Source: Rubrolithibacter danxiaensis
GTDB lineage: Bacteria > Bacteroidota > Bacteroidia > Sphingobacteriales > Sphingobacteriaceae
DNA length: 64,000 nucleotides
Direction of reading: 5' to 3'
Assembly: GCF_047272945.1 (NCBI RefSeq)
Contig: NZ_JBKOPS010000005.1
Span: 62,001 to 126,000, forward strand
The translations under genes and the position numbers were made by a program. Shown here piece by piece: positions 38,781 through 49,800 of the stretch (the first letter of the stretch is position 1; every line of letters starts with the position of its first letter). The notes beneath the pieces are model-generated. The model did no database searches. It saw only the letters and a list, made by a program, of their open reading frames with translations, and was not told where the DNA came from.

Positions 38781-41700
38781 ATGCATTTTAAACATGTACT
38801 CTCCCTGAGTTTGTCTATTATGCTTTTTATTCTGGTTGTGCCTGCATGGGCGCAAAACAAGGTAATCAGCGGAAAAGTTACAGACTCGCAAGATGGAACG
38901 CCATTGGTAGGTGTTTCTGTAAAAGCTAAAGGAACAACCAATGGTACCGGCACAGGTGCCGACGGATCCTTTAGCCTCTCGGTTCCCGAATCTACCACTA
39001 CCTTAGTATTTACTTATATTGGTTATAATACCAAAGAAGTAAGTATTGCAGGAAAAACAACAGTAAATGTAACACTGGAAGCAGCAAAAACCACCCTTAA
39101 CGAAGTGGTGGTAGTAGGTTATGGTAGTCAGCGAAAAGCCGACGTAACCGGTGCAACAGCTTCGGTAAGTGCAAAAGATCTGAATGCCGGAGTTGTAAAT
39201 AACCCTCTGCAGGCAATTCAGGGAAAGGTGGCAGGTTTAAATATCGTTTCGCAGGGAGGTGACCCAACCAGTAATCGTCCGGCTATTCGCTTAAGAGGAA
39301 CTTCTTCTCTTAGCGCTAACAGTGAACCTTTAGTTGTAGTTGATGGAGTTGCCGGGGCCAGCTTAAACAGTGTGGCTCCTGAAGATATTGAAAAGATAGA
39401 CGTGTTGAAAGATGCATCTTCAGCCGCGATTTATGGTTCAAGAGGTGCAAATGGGGTTATTATGGTAACAACTAAGCGTGGTAAGGCGGGTAAGACTACA
39501 GTGGAGTTGAATAGTTATGTGGGAATAGAGCAAGTGTCCAATTCTTTACCTTTTCTAAGTCCTGACGAGTATGTATCCAAATTACGTGAGTTAAATCTGG
39601 ATGTTTCAGCAAATGATTACGGAGCAAGAACTAATTGGTTTGATGCGATCACCCGTGATGCGGTAAGTAACAATCAGAGTATAGCTGTTTCGGGTGGCAC
39701 CGAAAATTTCAATTACCGAGGTTCTGTAGTATATTTGAATCAACCTGGTATTGCACTTAATTCTGGTATGGACCGGTTAAACGGCCGCTTAAATTTAGTT
39801 CAAAAAGCATTTAATGATAAACTGGAAATCCAGTTACTTTTATCTCAACAGCAATCTAACAGGAAATACGTAGATTATTTTGCTTTTTTACTAGCAGGAA
39901 GAATTAATCCAACTTTTCCAGTATATAACGATGCCGGAACTTATTTGCAGCCGGGAGTTGCAGGTTTTGATCAATTTAATGGAAACAGTATTCCGGGTGG
40001 ATTTGAGATTGAAAACCCTGTTGCAAGAATGCAGCAGTTAACCAATGGCTCCAAAGACAAAGAAAGTCTGGGCAATTTAAAAGTATTTTTAACACCTGTT
40101 AAGGGTTTGAAATTAGGTGCAAATGCATCAATTAATAGCTTTAACAGTAATTACGGTTTTTTCCGTCCAAGTTCATGGAAGGCAAATAGTAACAATATTT
40201 CTTACGGTTCAAGGTCCGAACGAGAGGTTACTGACAGGTTGCTGGAGCTAACCGCTCAATATGCGCAACAGGCAGGAAAGCATAATTTTGATATTCTGGG
40301 TGGCTATACTTATCAGAAATTGTCAAATGAAGGCTTTAATGCTGGTAACAGTAATTTCCCCGATGTTTTTGGCAACAACAATATCGGAGCAGGTAATGCT
40401 AACTCCGATGGTTCTACAAACAGGGAAGTTGGATCCTATAAATCAGAAGCAATTTTAATAGGCTTTATTGGTCGTTTAAATTATTCTTATAACGACAAAT
40501 ACTTGCTAACGGCAAATATCCGTCGTGACGGATCTTCTCGTTTCGGTGCCAATAATCGCTGGGGATGGTTCCCTTCTGTTTCTGCAGGATGGCGTATAAA
40601 ACAGGAAGGATTTATGAAAAATGTCAATTTCATAGATGATTTGAAGCTTCGTGTGGGTTACGGAATTACAGGAAACCAGGAAGGTATTTATGATTATGCC
40701 TCTCAGTTATTGTATGGTCCTAACGGTTCTTATTTTACTAATGGAGGGTTCCAGACTGCATATCAATATAGCCAGAACGCCAATCCTGATTTGAAATGGG
40801 AAACTTCGGCGATGACGAATATCGGTTTAGATTTTAGTCTGTTTAAGAGCAGGCTTAACGGTTCACTGGAATTTTATAATAAAGATACCAGAGATCTGTT
40901 ATTTGATTATGGTATTGCGATCGGTTCTACATACGGGGCAGATAATCTGACGGCGGTTTCAAATAGTATATTAGCCAATGTTGGAAAAATTAACAATAAA
41001 GGAGTGGAACTTGCTTTGGATTACCTTGCAGTAGACAAAGAGAACTTTCAATGGAGAACAAGTGTAAATGTAGCACACAATAAGAATGAAGTAGTTTCTT
41101 TGAGTTCTGGTATCTTCTCCTACGATCCTTCTTCACCCAGAACGTACGGTACATTTGGTAGTGGACAGGGGGGGATTGCCGCACCAGTTGTGTTGCAACC
41201 TGGCCACCCTGTCGGACAATTCTATGGCCCTAAATTCTTAGGATTCGGTACTAACGATGACGGATCTCCAAAATATATCTGGCAGGATTTTGGCGGAGGT
41301 GGTAATGATCCTTTTGGTAAGGATCGTACTTATCTGGGAAGCGCACAGCCAAAAGCAGTATTTTCATGGGGAAATAGCTTTACATACAAACGCTTTGATC
41401 TTAATTTCTTATTAAGAGGTGCTGTTGGACATAAGATCGTTAATGGCCCGTATATTTATTCAGCTAATCCGAATCGGTTCCCTGGTAATAATGCTATTAG
41501 TGATGCCTTTTCTACAGGAATCCCGGCAGGATTATCTCCTGCATTTTCTGACATGTGGGTGGAAAAAGGTGATTTTGTCCGTTTAGATAATTTCCGTTTG
41601 TCTTATCGCTTGCCAAAATTTGCTAAGTATCTAACTAATGCCCAAGTGTATGTAGCTGGAAATAATACATTCGTTATTACAAAATATCGTGGTATAGATC

Positions 41701-41846
41701 CTGAACCCAGACTTGGTTCCTCACGCGATATATATGGAAGTCTGGATGCCAATGCGGTAAGTACCAATCTTTCACCAGGTATCGAACCAATCACTTATTA
41801 TCCAAAAACTCGTTCGTTCACACTGGGGGTTTCGCTAACTTTTTAA
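38781..41846 (+). CDS. susC: SusC/RagA-family TonB-linked outer-membrane receptor
   Basis: 1021 residues. Signal peptide (MHFKHVLSLSLSIMLFILVVPAWA), a carboxypeptidase-like regulatory domain (KVISGKVTDSQDGTPLVGVSVKAKGTT), TonB box region (LNEVVVVGYGSQ), plug domain (IDKIDVLKDASSAAIYGSRGANGVIMVTTK-type core) and a 22-strand-like barrel ending in TRSFTLGVSLTF. It forms the outer-membrane pore capped by the SusD lipoprotein. Substrate not known; no CAZyme is nearby. First gene of the cluster, behind the LacI-type palindrome. Confidence 0.96.
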   Translation: MHFKHVLSLSLSIMLFILVVPAWAQNKVISGKVTDSQDGTPLVGVSVKAKGTTNGTGTGADGSFSLSVPESTTTLVFTYIGYNTKEVSIAGKTTVNVTLEAAKTTLNEVVVVGYGSQRKADVTGATASVSAKDLNAGVVNNPLQAIQGKVAGLNIVSQGGDPTSNRPAIRLRGTSSLSANSEPLVVVDGVAGASLNSVAPEDIEKIDVLKDASSAAIYGSRGANGVIMVTTKRGKAGKTTVELNSYVGIEQVSNSLPFLSPDEYVSKLRELNLDVSANDYGARTNWFDAITRDAVSNNQSIAVSGGTENFNYRGSVVYLNQPGIALNSGMDRLNGRLNLVQKAFNDKLEIQLLLSQQQSNRKYVDYFAFLLAGRINPTFPVYNDAGTYLQPGVAGFDQFNGNSIPGGFEIENPVARMQQLTNGSKDKESLGNLKVFLTPVKGLKLGANASINSFNSNYGFFRPSSWKANSNNISYGSRSEREVTDRLLELTAQYAQQAGKHNFDILGGYTYQKLSNEGFNAGNSNFPDVFGNNNIGAGNANSDGSTNREVGSYKSEAILIGFIGRLNYSYNDKYLLTANIRRDGSSRFGANNRWGWFPSVSAGWRIKQEGFMKNVNFIDDLKLRVGYGITGNQEGIYDYASQLLYGPNGSYFTNGGFQTAYQYSQNANPDLKWETSAMTNIGLDFSLFKSRLNGSLEFYNKDTRDLLFDYGIAIGSTYGADNLTAVSNSILANVGKINNKGVELALDYLAVDKENFQWRTSVNVAHNKNEVVSLSSGIFSYDPSSPRTYGTFGSGQGGIAAPVVLQPGHPVGQFYGPKFLGFGTNDDGSPKYIWQDFGGGGNDPFGKDRTYLGSAQPKAVFSWGNSFTYKRFDLNFLLRGAVGHKIVNGPYIYSANPNRFPGNNAISDAFSTGIPAGLSPAFSDMWVEKGDFVRLDNFRLSYRLPKFAKYLTNAQVYVAGNNTFVITKYRGIDPEPRLGSSRDIYGSLDANAVSTNLSPGIEPITYYPKTRSFTLGVSLTF

Positions 41847-41863
41847 AGCCAAATGAAATTGAT

Positions 41864-43393
41864 ATGAAAATATTTAATTATAATAAAATAATAATTGCCG
41901 GCTCCATTGCTTTTTTGTTAGCAGGGGTACAGGCGTGTACCGATTTGGAACCGGAGGTTTTTGATCGTGCAGAAGGAAGTAAGTTTCCCAAAAACGAAGC
42001 TGAATTATTATCTACTGTAGGGGCTACTTATGGACAATTAAGAGGCTATTATGATCCGGTTACTGTATTGAACGAAGCTACTTCGGATGAGATGGTAGTG
42101 CCGACACGAGGCCCAGACTGGTATGACAATGCTTCATGGCAGCAAATGGCCCGCCATAACTGGACACCTGTATCGCCGGGACAAATTAACGGATCCTGGG
42201 AGTGGGCATATCAGGTTATTGCAAAAGCAAATATTAATATTACTGCAATAAATGCCAGCAGCCTTGAAATTCAGGGAAAAGAAACTATTCTTTCTGAATT
42301 GAGAATGTTGAGAGCCTTTGCATACTTTACTTTACTTGATATGTTTGGCAATGTTCCGATTCTAACAGAAAGCTCTCCGGCAGGAAATCCAACCCAATCA
42401 GATCGTGCTGCCGTATATGCTTTTATTGAAAAAGAAATAACAGAAGCTCTTCCTAATCTAAGGGATGAAAAAGGAGCAGCCACTTACAGTCGTTTTACGA
42501 AGGGAGCAGCTAATACATTACTTGCAAAACTTTATTTGAATGCTGAAGTATATACAGGTACTCCAAAATGGCAGGAGGCATCAGCGGCTGCAGATGCTGT
42601 TATAAATTCTGCGGCAGGTTATGGTTTAAATCCTGATTATCTGTCGAATTTTGCAGTAGCGAATGGTAGTAACACGAATACGTATGCTGAAAATATTTTA
42701 GTTATACCTTATGATAAAGTTTTAGCTACCGGAATGAACTGGCAAATGAGAACATTGCATTATGCTCAGGGAGGAGTTTATCAGTTATCAGGTAATCCGT
42801 GGAACGGCTTTTCTACCCGAGCTGATTTTTATAATTCTTACTCAGACAATGATCTCCGTAAGGCAATGTGGTTAGAAGGCCCTCAGAAAGATAACGCCGG
42901 TAACATCATTACCTTTACCGATGCGGTTGATAACAAGTCAAAACAATTAATCTTTACTCCGCAAATTACCTCTCTTGAAAAGGCTTTTGGTAACGAAGGA
43001 GTTCGGAATGTTAAATACGAAGTACAGCGTAACAATACACGTAGCGACCAGGATAACGACTTTGCTCTTTTCAGGTTTTCGGATGTCCTTTTGATGAAAG
43101 CAGAAGCAGAACTTCGTCTCGGACATACAGGACCTGCGCTTACCGAAATAAATAAAGTTCGAGCACGTGCAAAAGTTGCTAACCTTACCAGCTTAACGTT
43201 AGATGATATTCTTGCAGAACGAGGCAGAGAACTTGCATGGGAAGGCTGGCGCAGGAATGACCTTATTCGTTTTGGCAAATGGGAAAGTTCATGGGAATTT
43301 AAGAATAACAGCGAAACATTCAGAAGATTATTCCCTATACCTTCACAACAATTATCTAACAACCCTAATTTGAAGCAAAACCCGGGGTATTAA
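41864..43393 (+). CDS. susD: SusD/RagB-family nutrient-binding lipoprotein
   Basis: 509 residues. Lipoprotein signal with lipobox LAGVQAC, then the SusD TPR scaffold (EAELLSTVGATYGQLRGYYDPV; SELRMLRAFAYFTLLDMFGNVPI) and the C-terminal ILAERGRELAWEGWRRNDLIRFGKW and NPNLKQNPGY ending, which are diagnostic. It is the surface lid of the SusC pore. It starts 17 bp after susC. A hairpin follows before the next gene. Confidence 0.96.
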   Translation: MKIFNYNKIIIAGSIAFLLAGVQACTDLEPEVFDRAEGSKFPKNEAELLSTVGATYGQLRGYYDPVTVLNEATSDEMVVPTRGPDWYDNASWQQMARHNWTPVSPGQINGSWEWAYQVIAKANINITAINASSLEIQGKETILSELRMLRAFAYFTLLDMFGNVPILTESSPAGNPTQSDRAAVYAFIEKEITEALPNLRDEKGAATYSRFTKGAANTLLAKLYLNAEVYTGTPKWQEASAAADAVINSAAGYGLNPDYLSNFAVANGSNTNTYAENILVIPYDKVLATGMNWQMRTLHYAQGGVYQLSGNPWNGFSTRADFYNSYSDNDLRKAMWLEGPQKDNAGNIITFTDAVDNKSKQLIFTPQITSLEKAFGNEGVRNVKYEVQRNNTRSDQDNDFALFRFSDVLLMKAEAELRLGHTGPALTEINKVRARAKVANLTSLTLDDILAERGRELAWEGWRRNDLIRFGKWESSWEFKNNSETFRRLFPIPSQQLSNNPNLKQNPGY

Positions 43394-43423
43394 TTAAAAT
43401 TTTGTTTAAAACTTATTATTTAA

Positions 43424-43458
43424 AGAAAGCAAGTTCTTGTAACTTGCTTTCTCTTTAA
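43424..43458 (+). terminator. Hairpin between susD and the first CRTAC1-like gene
   Basis: AGAAAGCAAGTT (43424-43435)/AACTTGCTTTCT (43441-43452), 12-bp perfect stem, 5-nt loop, followed by CTTTA. It probably terminates part of the transcripts, so susCD is expressed above the downstream genes. Confidence 0.65.
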
Positions 43459-43490
43459 TACATGCTTTCAATAATTAGCTCAGCTTCTTA

Positions 43491-46400
43491 ATGTTATCAG
43501 GAAAAATACAAGTTTCACTTACTGTTATTGCTATTCTGGTATGTATCATATCCTGTAAAAACAAGGGTAATAGGGAAACTTTGTTTAAAGATTTACCGGC
43601 ATCTGAAACAGGGGTATCTTTCATAAATAAAGTAGAAAGCACTCCTGAAATGAATATTTTCAGTTACCGGAATTTTTATAACGGAGCCGGTGTTGCCATT
43701 GGGGATGTAAATAATGATGGTTTACCTGATCTGTATTTATCCTCTAACATGGATAAAAACCATCTTTACCTCAACAAGGGAAGTCTAAAATTTGAAGATA
43801 TTACAAAAGAAGCCGGTGTAGAAGGTAAACAGGCTTGGAGTACGGGAGTGACAATGGCTGATGTGAACGGTGATGGACTGCTGGATATATATGTCTGTAA
43901 TTCAGGGGATGTGAGTGGTGATAACAGGAAAAACGAACTCTTCCTTAACAAAGGAATTTCAAAAAATGGTGTACCGGTATTTACAGAAATGGCTGCAGCG
44001 TATGGTCTTGATGACAAGGGATATTCTACCCATGCCGCTTTTTTTGATTATGACAGGGATGGAGATTTGGACGTTTACCTGCTTAACAATAGTTCGTACC
44101 CTGCAAACCGATTAGGATATGCCAATATCAGGAACAAACGTGATGAACTTGGCGGCGACAAATTGCTCCGGAATGATGGAGAAAAGTTTACAGATGTAAG
44201 TGCCTCAGCGGGTATTTACGGCAGCTTAATTGGCTTTGGTCTTGGAATAACTATCGGCGATGTAAATAACGATAACTGGCCTGATATTTTTATTTCCAAT
44301 GATTTTTATGAACGGGATTATTTATACATCAATAATCATAACGGAACTTTCACGGAATCAGGCAAAGACTTTATGCAGCACGAAAGCCTTTCATCTATGG
44401 GGGCTGATATTGCTGACCTGAATAACGACGGTAACTTGGATATTTTTGTTACCGATATGCTTCCCGGTAATGATATCCGCTTAAAAAGGACTTCACAATT
44501 TGAAAGCTATGAACTGGCACAGCTTAAACTATCCAATGATTTTCATAAGCAATACATGCAGAATATGCTCCATTTAAACAATGGAGACAATACATTTAGT
44601 GAAGTGGCCAGGCTGGCAGGAGTTCAAGCAACAGACTGGAGCTGGGGAGCGCTATTGTTTGATATGGATAATGACGGCATGAAAGATATTTTTGTCGCGA
44701 ACGGAATATATAAAGATATCACAGACCTGGATTTTGTTAACTTTTTGGGCAATGAAGAAACATTGCGTCAGGCGGCAATGGGTGGAGGCTACAATTATAA
44801 CAAAGAGCTAATTGCCAAAATGAGTTCTACCCCTGTTCCCAATTATGCTTTTAAAAATTTAGGCAATCTCAAGTTCGAAAACAACGCTGAAAAGTGGGGG
44901 CTTGGTGAACCTGGATTTTCAAATGGAGCGGCGTACGGAGATTTAGACAATGATGGCGATCTTGATCTGGTTGTAAATAATGTAAATATGCCCGTTTCCA
45001 TTTATAAAAATCAGGCCACTGAAGAACTAAAGAACCATTTTTTACGGGTAAAACTCAAGGGAAATGCAAAAAACCGTGACGGTATAGGAGCTAAAGTATC
45101 CATACATCAGCAAGGAGAAAGTAACATTCTGCAGCAAATGCCCAATCGTGGTTTTGAATCTTCCGTTGATCTTACTTTAGTATTTGGATTGGGAAAGCAA
45201 GCCAAAATTGATTCCCTTACAGTTTTGTGGCCAGACGATAAGATACAGGTTTTGAAAGACATTCAGGCAGATAAAGAGATTGTTCTGGATTACAGGAACG
45301 CAAAAAATAAATTCTACGATAAAAAAATACCCCTTGAAAAGCCTTTTATCGATTTAACCCGTTCATCAAAATTAAATTATACACATCACGAAAGCAATTT
45401 TGTGGATTACAACCGCGATGCATTATTAAAACAAATGCTATCTACTCAAGGCCCTGCCCTCGCAACAGGCGACTTAAATGGGGACGGGTTGGAGGATGTT
45501 TACGTGGGAGGTGCTGCCGGAGGAGAAAAAAAATTATTTATTCAGCAGAAAAACGGAACTTTTTCAGATAAATCTCCGGCAGTCTTTGCAGAAGATATTG
45601 CTTCTGAAGACGTAGACGCACTGTTTTTTGACGCTGATAAGGATAAAGACCTTGATTTATTTGTAGTGACGGGAAGCAATGAGTTTCTTTCTGGCGACCC
45701 CCGGCTGCTCGACAGGTTATATATTAACGATGGAAGAGGTAATTTCTCAAAAGATAATCGGTTGCCCAATATCGCCGAGAACGGAGCTTGTGTAAGTGCG
45801 GCAGATTTTGACCAGGATGGTGACCTGGACCTGTTTATCGGAAGCAGGATGATTTCGGGCAGTTATGGCTATAACCCTGCCAGTTATTTATATATTAATG
45901 ACGGTACCGGAAATTTTAAGAATTACACAAAGCGGTATCTTGAGCAAAATGAACCGGGAATGATAACCGACGCTCTCTGGGAAGATCTGAATGGCGATAA
46001 ATATCCTGAACTCATCGTTGTAGGTGACTGGATGCCGGTAACAATTTTTAAAAATAATCGGGGAAAAAGTTTAAATCCTATAACAATTCCTCATTCAGCC
46101 GGATGGTGGAACCGGATTAAAGCGGCGGATATTGATAATGACGGCGATATAGACTTTGTACTTGGAAACCAGGGAAGGAATAGCCGTATCACTGCCACAG
46201 AAAACAAACCCGCAGAATTGGTTACAGGCGACTTTGATAAGAACGGCACTGTAGAACAAATTATTTTATGTTATACAGAGGATGGTAAAAGTTACCCGAT
46301 GGTATTGAAACAGGACTTGCAAAAGCAGGTTCCATCAATAAAAAAGAAATTTTTAAAATATTCAGACTTTGCAGGTAAAACGTTGCCGGATATCTTCTCT

Positions 46401-46814
46401 GAAGACGAGCTGAAAGATGCGGTGGTAAAGAAATCAACAAATCCAAATTCATCACTGCTGCTCAACAACGGAAAATTAAATTTCAGCCTGATTGCTCTTC
46501 CTCTTGAAGCGCAGTTTTCTCCGGTTTTTGGAATTGAGGTATTTGATTATAATCGCGATGGAAAATCAGATATCATGCTAACCGGTAACTTTTTTGATGT
46601 GTTGCCCGAGCTTGGCGAATACGATGCAAATTATGGGTTAATTTTGCAGGGAAAAGGGAATCATCGGTTTGAGGTATTGCCTTCCGCTAAGTCAGGACTT
46701 TTTGTAAAAGGACAGGTTAGGCACTCAAATTTGATTAAGGATGCAAAAGGAAATATACTGATAATCCTTGCAAAAAATAACGACAAGCTACAGGTAGTTA
46801 GCTTTAAAAAATAA
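43491..46814 (+). CDS. CRTAC1-like lipoprotein with FG-GAP/VCBS repeats and ASPIC/UnbV domain (paralogue 1)
   Basis: 1107 residues. Lipoprotein signal (MLSGKIQVSLTVIAILVCIISCK, lipobox ISC). Many DxDxDG-type calcium loops in FG-GAP units (GDVNNDGLPDLYLSSN, ADVNGDGLLDIYVCN, FDYDRDGDLDVYLLN), an ASPIC/UnbV domain around residues 510-590 (GAKVSIHQQ...VLWPDDKIQVL) and a second FG-GAP half. The fold is a seven-blade beta-propeller pair. Closely related to the next gene, so a tandem duplication. Function of these proteins in Bacteroidota clusters is unproven; surface ligand binding is inferred. Confidence 0.9.
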   Translation: MLSGKIQVSLTVIAILVCIISCKNKGNRETLFKDLPASETGVSFINKVESTPEMNIFSYRNFYNGAGVAIGDVNNDGLPDLYLSSNMDKNHLYLNKGSLKFEDITKEAGVEGKQAWSTGVTMADVNGDGLLDIYVCNSGDVSGDNRKNELFLNKGISKNGVPVFTEMAAAYGLDDKGYSTHAAFFDYDRDGDLDVYLLNNSSYPANRLGYANIRNKRDELGGDKLLRNDGEKFTDVSASAGIYGSLIGFGLGITIGDVNNDNWPDIFISNDFYERDYLYINNHNGTFTESGKDFMQHESLSSMGADIADLNNDGNLDIFVTDMLPGNDIRLKRTSQFESYELAQLKLSNDFHKQYMQNMLHLNNGDNTFSEVARLAGVQATDWSWGALLFDMDNDGMKDIFVANGIYKDITDLDFVNFLGNEETLRQAAMGGGYNYNKELIAKMSSTPVPNYAFKNLGNLKFENNAEKWGLGEPGFSNGAAYGDLDNDGDLDLVVNNVNMPVSIYKNQATEELKNHFLRVKLKGNAKNRDGIGAKVSIHQQGESNILQQMPNRGFESSVDLTLVFGLGKQAKIDSLTVLWPDDKIQVLKDIQADKEIVLDYRNAKNKFYDKKIPLEKPFIDLTRSSKLNYTHHESNFVDYNRDALLKQMLSTQGPALATGDLNGDGLEDVYVGGAAGGEKKLFIQQKNGTFSDKSPAVFAEDIASEDVDALFFDADKDKDLDLFVVTGSNEFLSGDPRLLDRLYINDGRGNFSKDNRLPNIAENGACVSAADFDQDGDLDLFIGSRMISGSYGYNPASYLYINDGTGNFKNYTKRYLEQNEPGMITDALWEDLNGDKYPELIVVGDWMPVTIFKNNRGKSLNPITIPHSAGWWNRIKAADIDNDGDIDFVLGNQGRNSRITATENKPAELVTGDFDKNGTVEQIILCYTEDGKSYPMVLKQDLQKQVPSIKKKFLKYSDFAGKTLPDIFSEDELKDAVVKKSTNPNSSLLLNNGKLNFSLIALPLEAQFSPVFGIEVFDYNRDGKSDIMLTGNFFDVLPELGEYDANYGLILQGKGNHRFEVLPSAKSGLFVKGQVRHSNLIKDAKGNILIILAKNNDKLQVVSFKK

Positions 46815-49800
46815 ATGCCAGAAGAAAAAGGGCTTTCAAAATTCAGAAATATAGTGACTGTATTACATCTCTTAAAACAAATTCCAAAAACTTCCTTTCG
46901 ACATCTACTCACACTAATTATGTGTGCTGTATTATTTTATGGCTGTAAGCGGGATAAACGAAGTTCAGAACAACCTCTTTTTAGTCTCATTGACTCAGCC
47001 AAAACAAATATTTCGTTTGTGAATAAAGTAGAGGATAAGGAAAATTTTAATATTCTGGATTATTTGTATTTCTATAACGGCGCAGGAGTAGCATCAGGCG
47101 ACGTAAATAACGATGGTAAGCCGGACTTGTTCTTTGTATCAAACCAGGGTAAAAATAGATTGTACCTGAATCAGGGAAACCTGAAGTTTAAAGATGTGTC
47201 AAAAGAAGCGGGAATTGAAGGGTTTTCTGACTGGAAGACAGGTGTAACCATGGTTGATATAAATGGAGATGGCTGGCTGGATATTTATGTGTGTGCAGTA
47301 GGAAATTATAAAGGACTTGAAGGTGCAAATGAGCTTTATATAAACAATGGCAAGCAGGCGGATGGAAGTGTAAGTTTTACGGAGAAAGCTGCCGATTATG
47401 GGCTTGACTTTACAGGTTTTGCCACTCAGGCAGCGTTTTTCGATTACGATCAGGACGGAGATCTTGACGTTTATCTGCTTAATCATGCAGTTCATACTTC
47501 ACGGAGTTATGATAAAGTGAACGCTCGCAATTTGCGTAACAATGAAGCGGGAGACTACCTGTTTGAAAACCAGTTAATTTCTAGTGGGAAGCAGAATAAA
47601 GAAGCTATCAGGTTTAAAGACGTTAGTCAGAAAGCCGGAATATATGGAGCCGCAATGGGTTACGGACTTGGAATTGTAATAACAGATATTAACCAGGATG
47701 GTTGGGATGATATTTATGTAACCAATGATTTTCATGAGGACGATTATTGCTATATAAACAACGGTAATGGCACGTTTACCGAAAGTGTAAAGCAGTATTT
47801 CAAGCATTTAAGCCGCTTTTCAATGGGTTGCGATGCAGCGGATATGAACAACGACGGTTATCCGGATGTCATGACACTGGATATGTACTCGGATGATGAA
47901 AAAGTGGAAAAAGTATCAACAGGCGAAGATCCCCTGGATATTTATTTATACAAACTCCAGTTTGGTTATTATAACCAGTATAGCCGTAATTGCCTTCAGT
48001 TAAATTTATCAGGTAAAAAGTTTTCAGATGTAGCTTTAATGGCCGGCGTTGCTGCTACAGACTGGAGCTGGGCTCCTCTTTTAGCTGATTACGATAACGA
48101 CGGGATCAAAGACATTTTCATCTCCAACGGTATTGTTAAAAGGCCCAATGATCTGGATTATATAAAATTCGCTACAACTGATTCCATGTATCATGCACCG
48201 CAGATATCTCAGGCTTTAAAGCACAAAGCAATTGCAATGATGCCGGAAGGGAAGGTTCATAATTATTTCTTTAAAGGAAGTTCAAACCTTCAGTTTCAGG
48301 ACAAATCATTGGACTGGGGTTTTGCAGATGCGAACATTTCAAACGGAGCAACCTATGCAGACCTGGATAATGACGGAGACCTGGATCTGGTAACAAACAA
48401 TATCAACGAACAGGCGGGTGTGTACCTGAATAACAGCGAAAAGCTTCAGAAGAACGGGTATCTGAAAATACATTTGAAGGGAGACAGGCTAAATACTTTT
48501 GGTATTGGAGCGAAAGTTTTTCTGAAGAGTAAGGGCGCAATACAAATGCAGCAGGTAAACCCTGTGCGTGGCTTTTTATCTTCTGTAGAGCCTGTGCTCA
48601 CTTTTGGGTTAGGAAAGCAAACTACCGTAGATTCAGTAATTGTTATTTGGCCCGGACAAAAAGTTGAAGTGAGAACAAAGATTGAAGCAAATTCGGTAAT
48701 CACATTCAACGAGCACGATGCTACTGATAAAAACGGGTTTTTAAAGAATAATGTGCTTCCACAGCAATCACCGCTGTTTGAAGAGATCACGGATAAGCTG
48801 GATATTAAGTATAAACATGCGGAAAATAATTACCTGGATTTTTACCGGGAGAGTTTAATACCTTTCGTCTTGTCAACTGAGGGGCCAAAAATAGCCGTGG
48901 GAGATGTGAATGGTGATGGCCTGGATGATTTTTTTGCAGGAGGCGCAAAGTGGCAGTCTGGGAAATTATTTATACAGAAATCTAATGGACAATTTGATTC
49001 CACAAACCAGGCTTTATTTCAGGCAGATTCTACCTATGAAGACGTAGACGCAGTTTTTTTTGATGCAGATAACGATAAGGACCTGGATTTGTATGTAGTA
49101 TCGGGCGGAAACGAATTTTATGGAAACATGAAGGAACAGTTCGACCGCTTGTATTTGAATGACGGGAAAGGCAATTTTTCAAAAAGCTTAACTCTTCCGC
49201 CTATGTATGATAATAAAAGTTGTGTGAGGCCTGCGGATTTTGATCAGGATGGAGATATTGATTTATTTGTAGGCGGCAGGGTAGTAGGATATAAATATGG
49301 GGAAATTCCCAGATCGTATCTTTTAATAAATGATGGAAAGGGGAAGTTTAGTGATCATACTCAGAAGGTAGGTTCGTCTGTAAGAAACGCTGGTTTAGTA
49401 ACCGATGCAGTATGGTCAGATTACGATAAAGACGGGGATCTGGATTTGCTGGTTACAGCCGATTGGGCTTCTGTTAAGGTATTTGAAAATAATAAGGGGC
49501 ATTTTACCGATGTAACAGATCAAAGCGGTTTGGCGGGACTCTCCGGATTCTGGCAAACAATACAAGCAGGGGATTTTGATCAGGATGGTGATATGGATTT
49601 TATTGCGGGGAATCTTGGTACCAATACAAAGTTCAGGAAAGGGGATCATTCTGCAGTGCGAATGTATGTGAAGGATTTTGACGGAAACGGAGTTACCGAT
49701 CAGGTGCTGGCCTACAGCCGGGCTGATAATTGGTATCCTGTTGTTTCAAAAGATGAACTGGGTAAGCAAATGCCTATGATAAATAAAAAGTTTACCAATT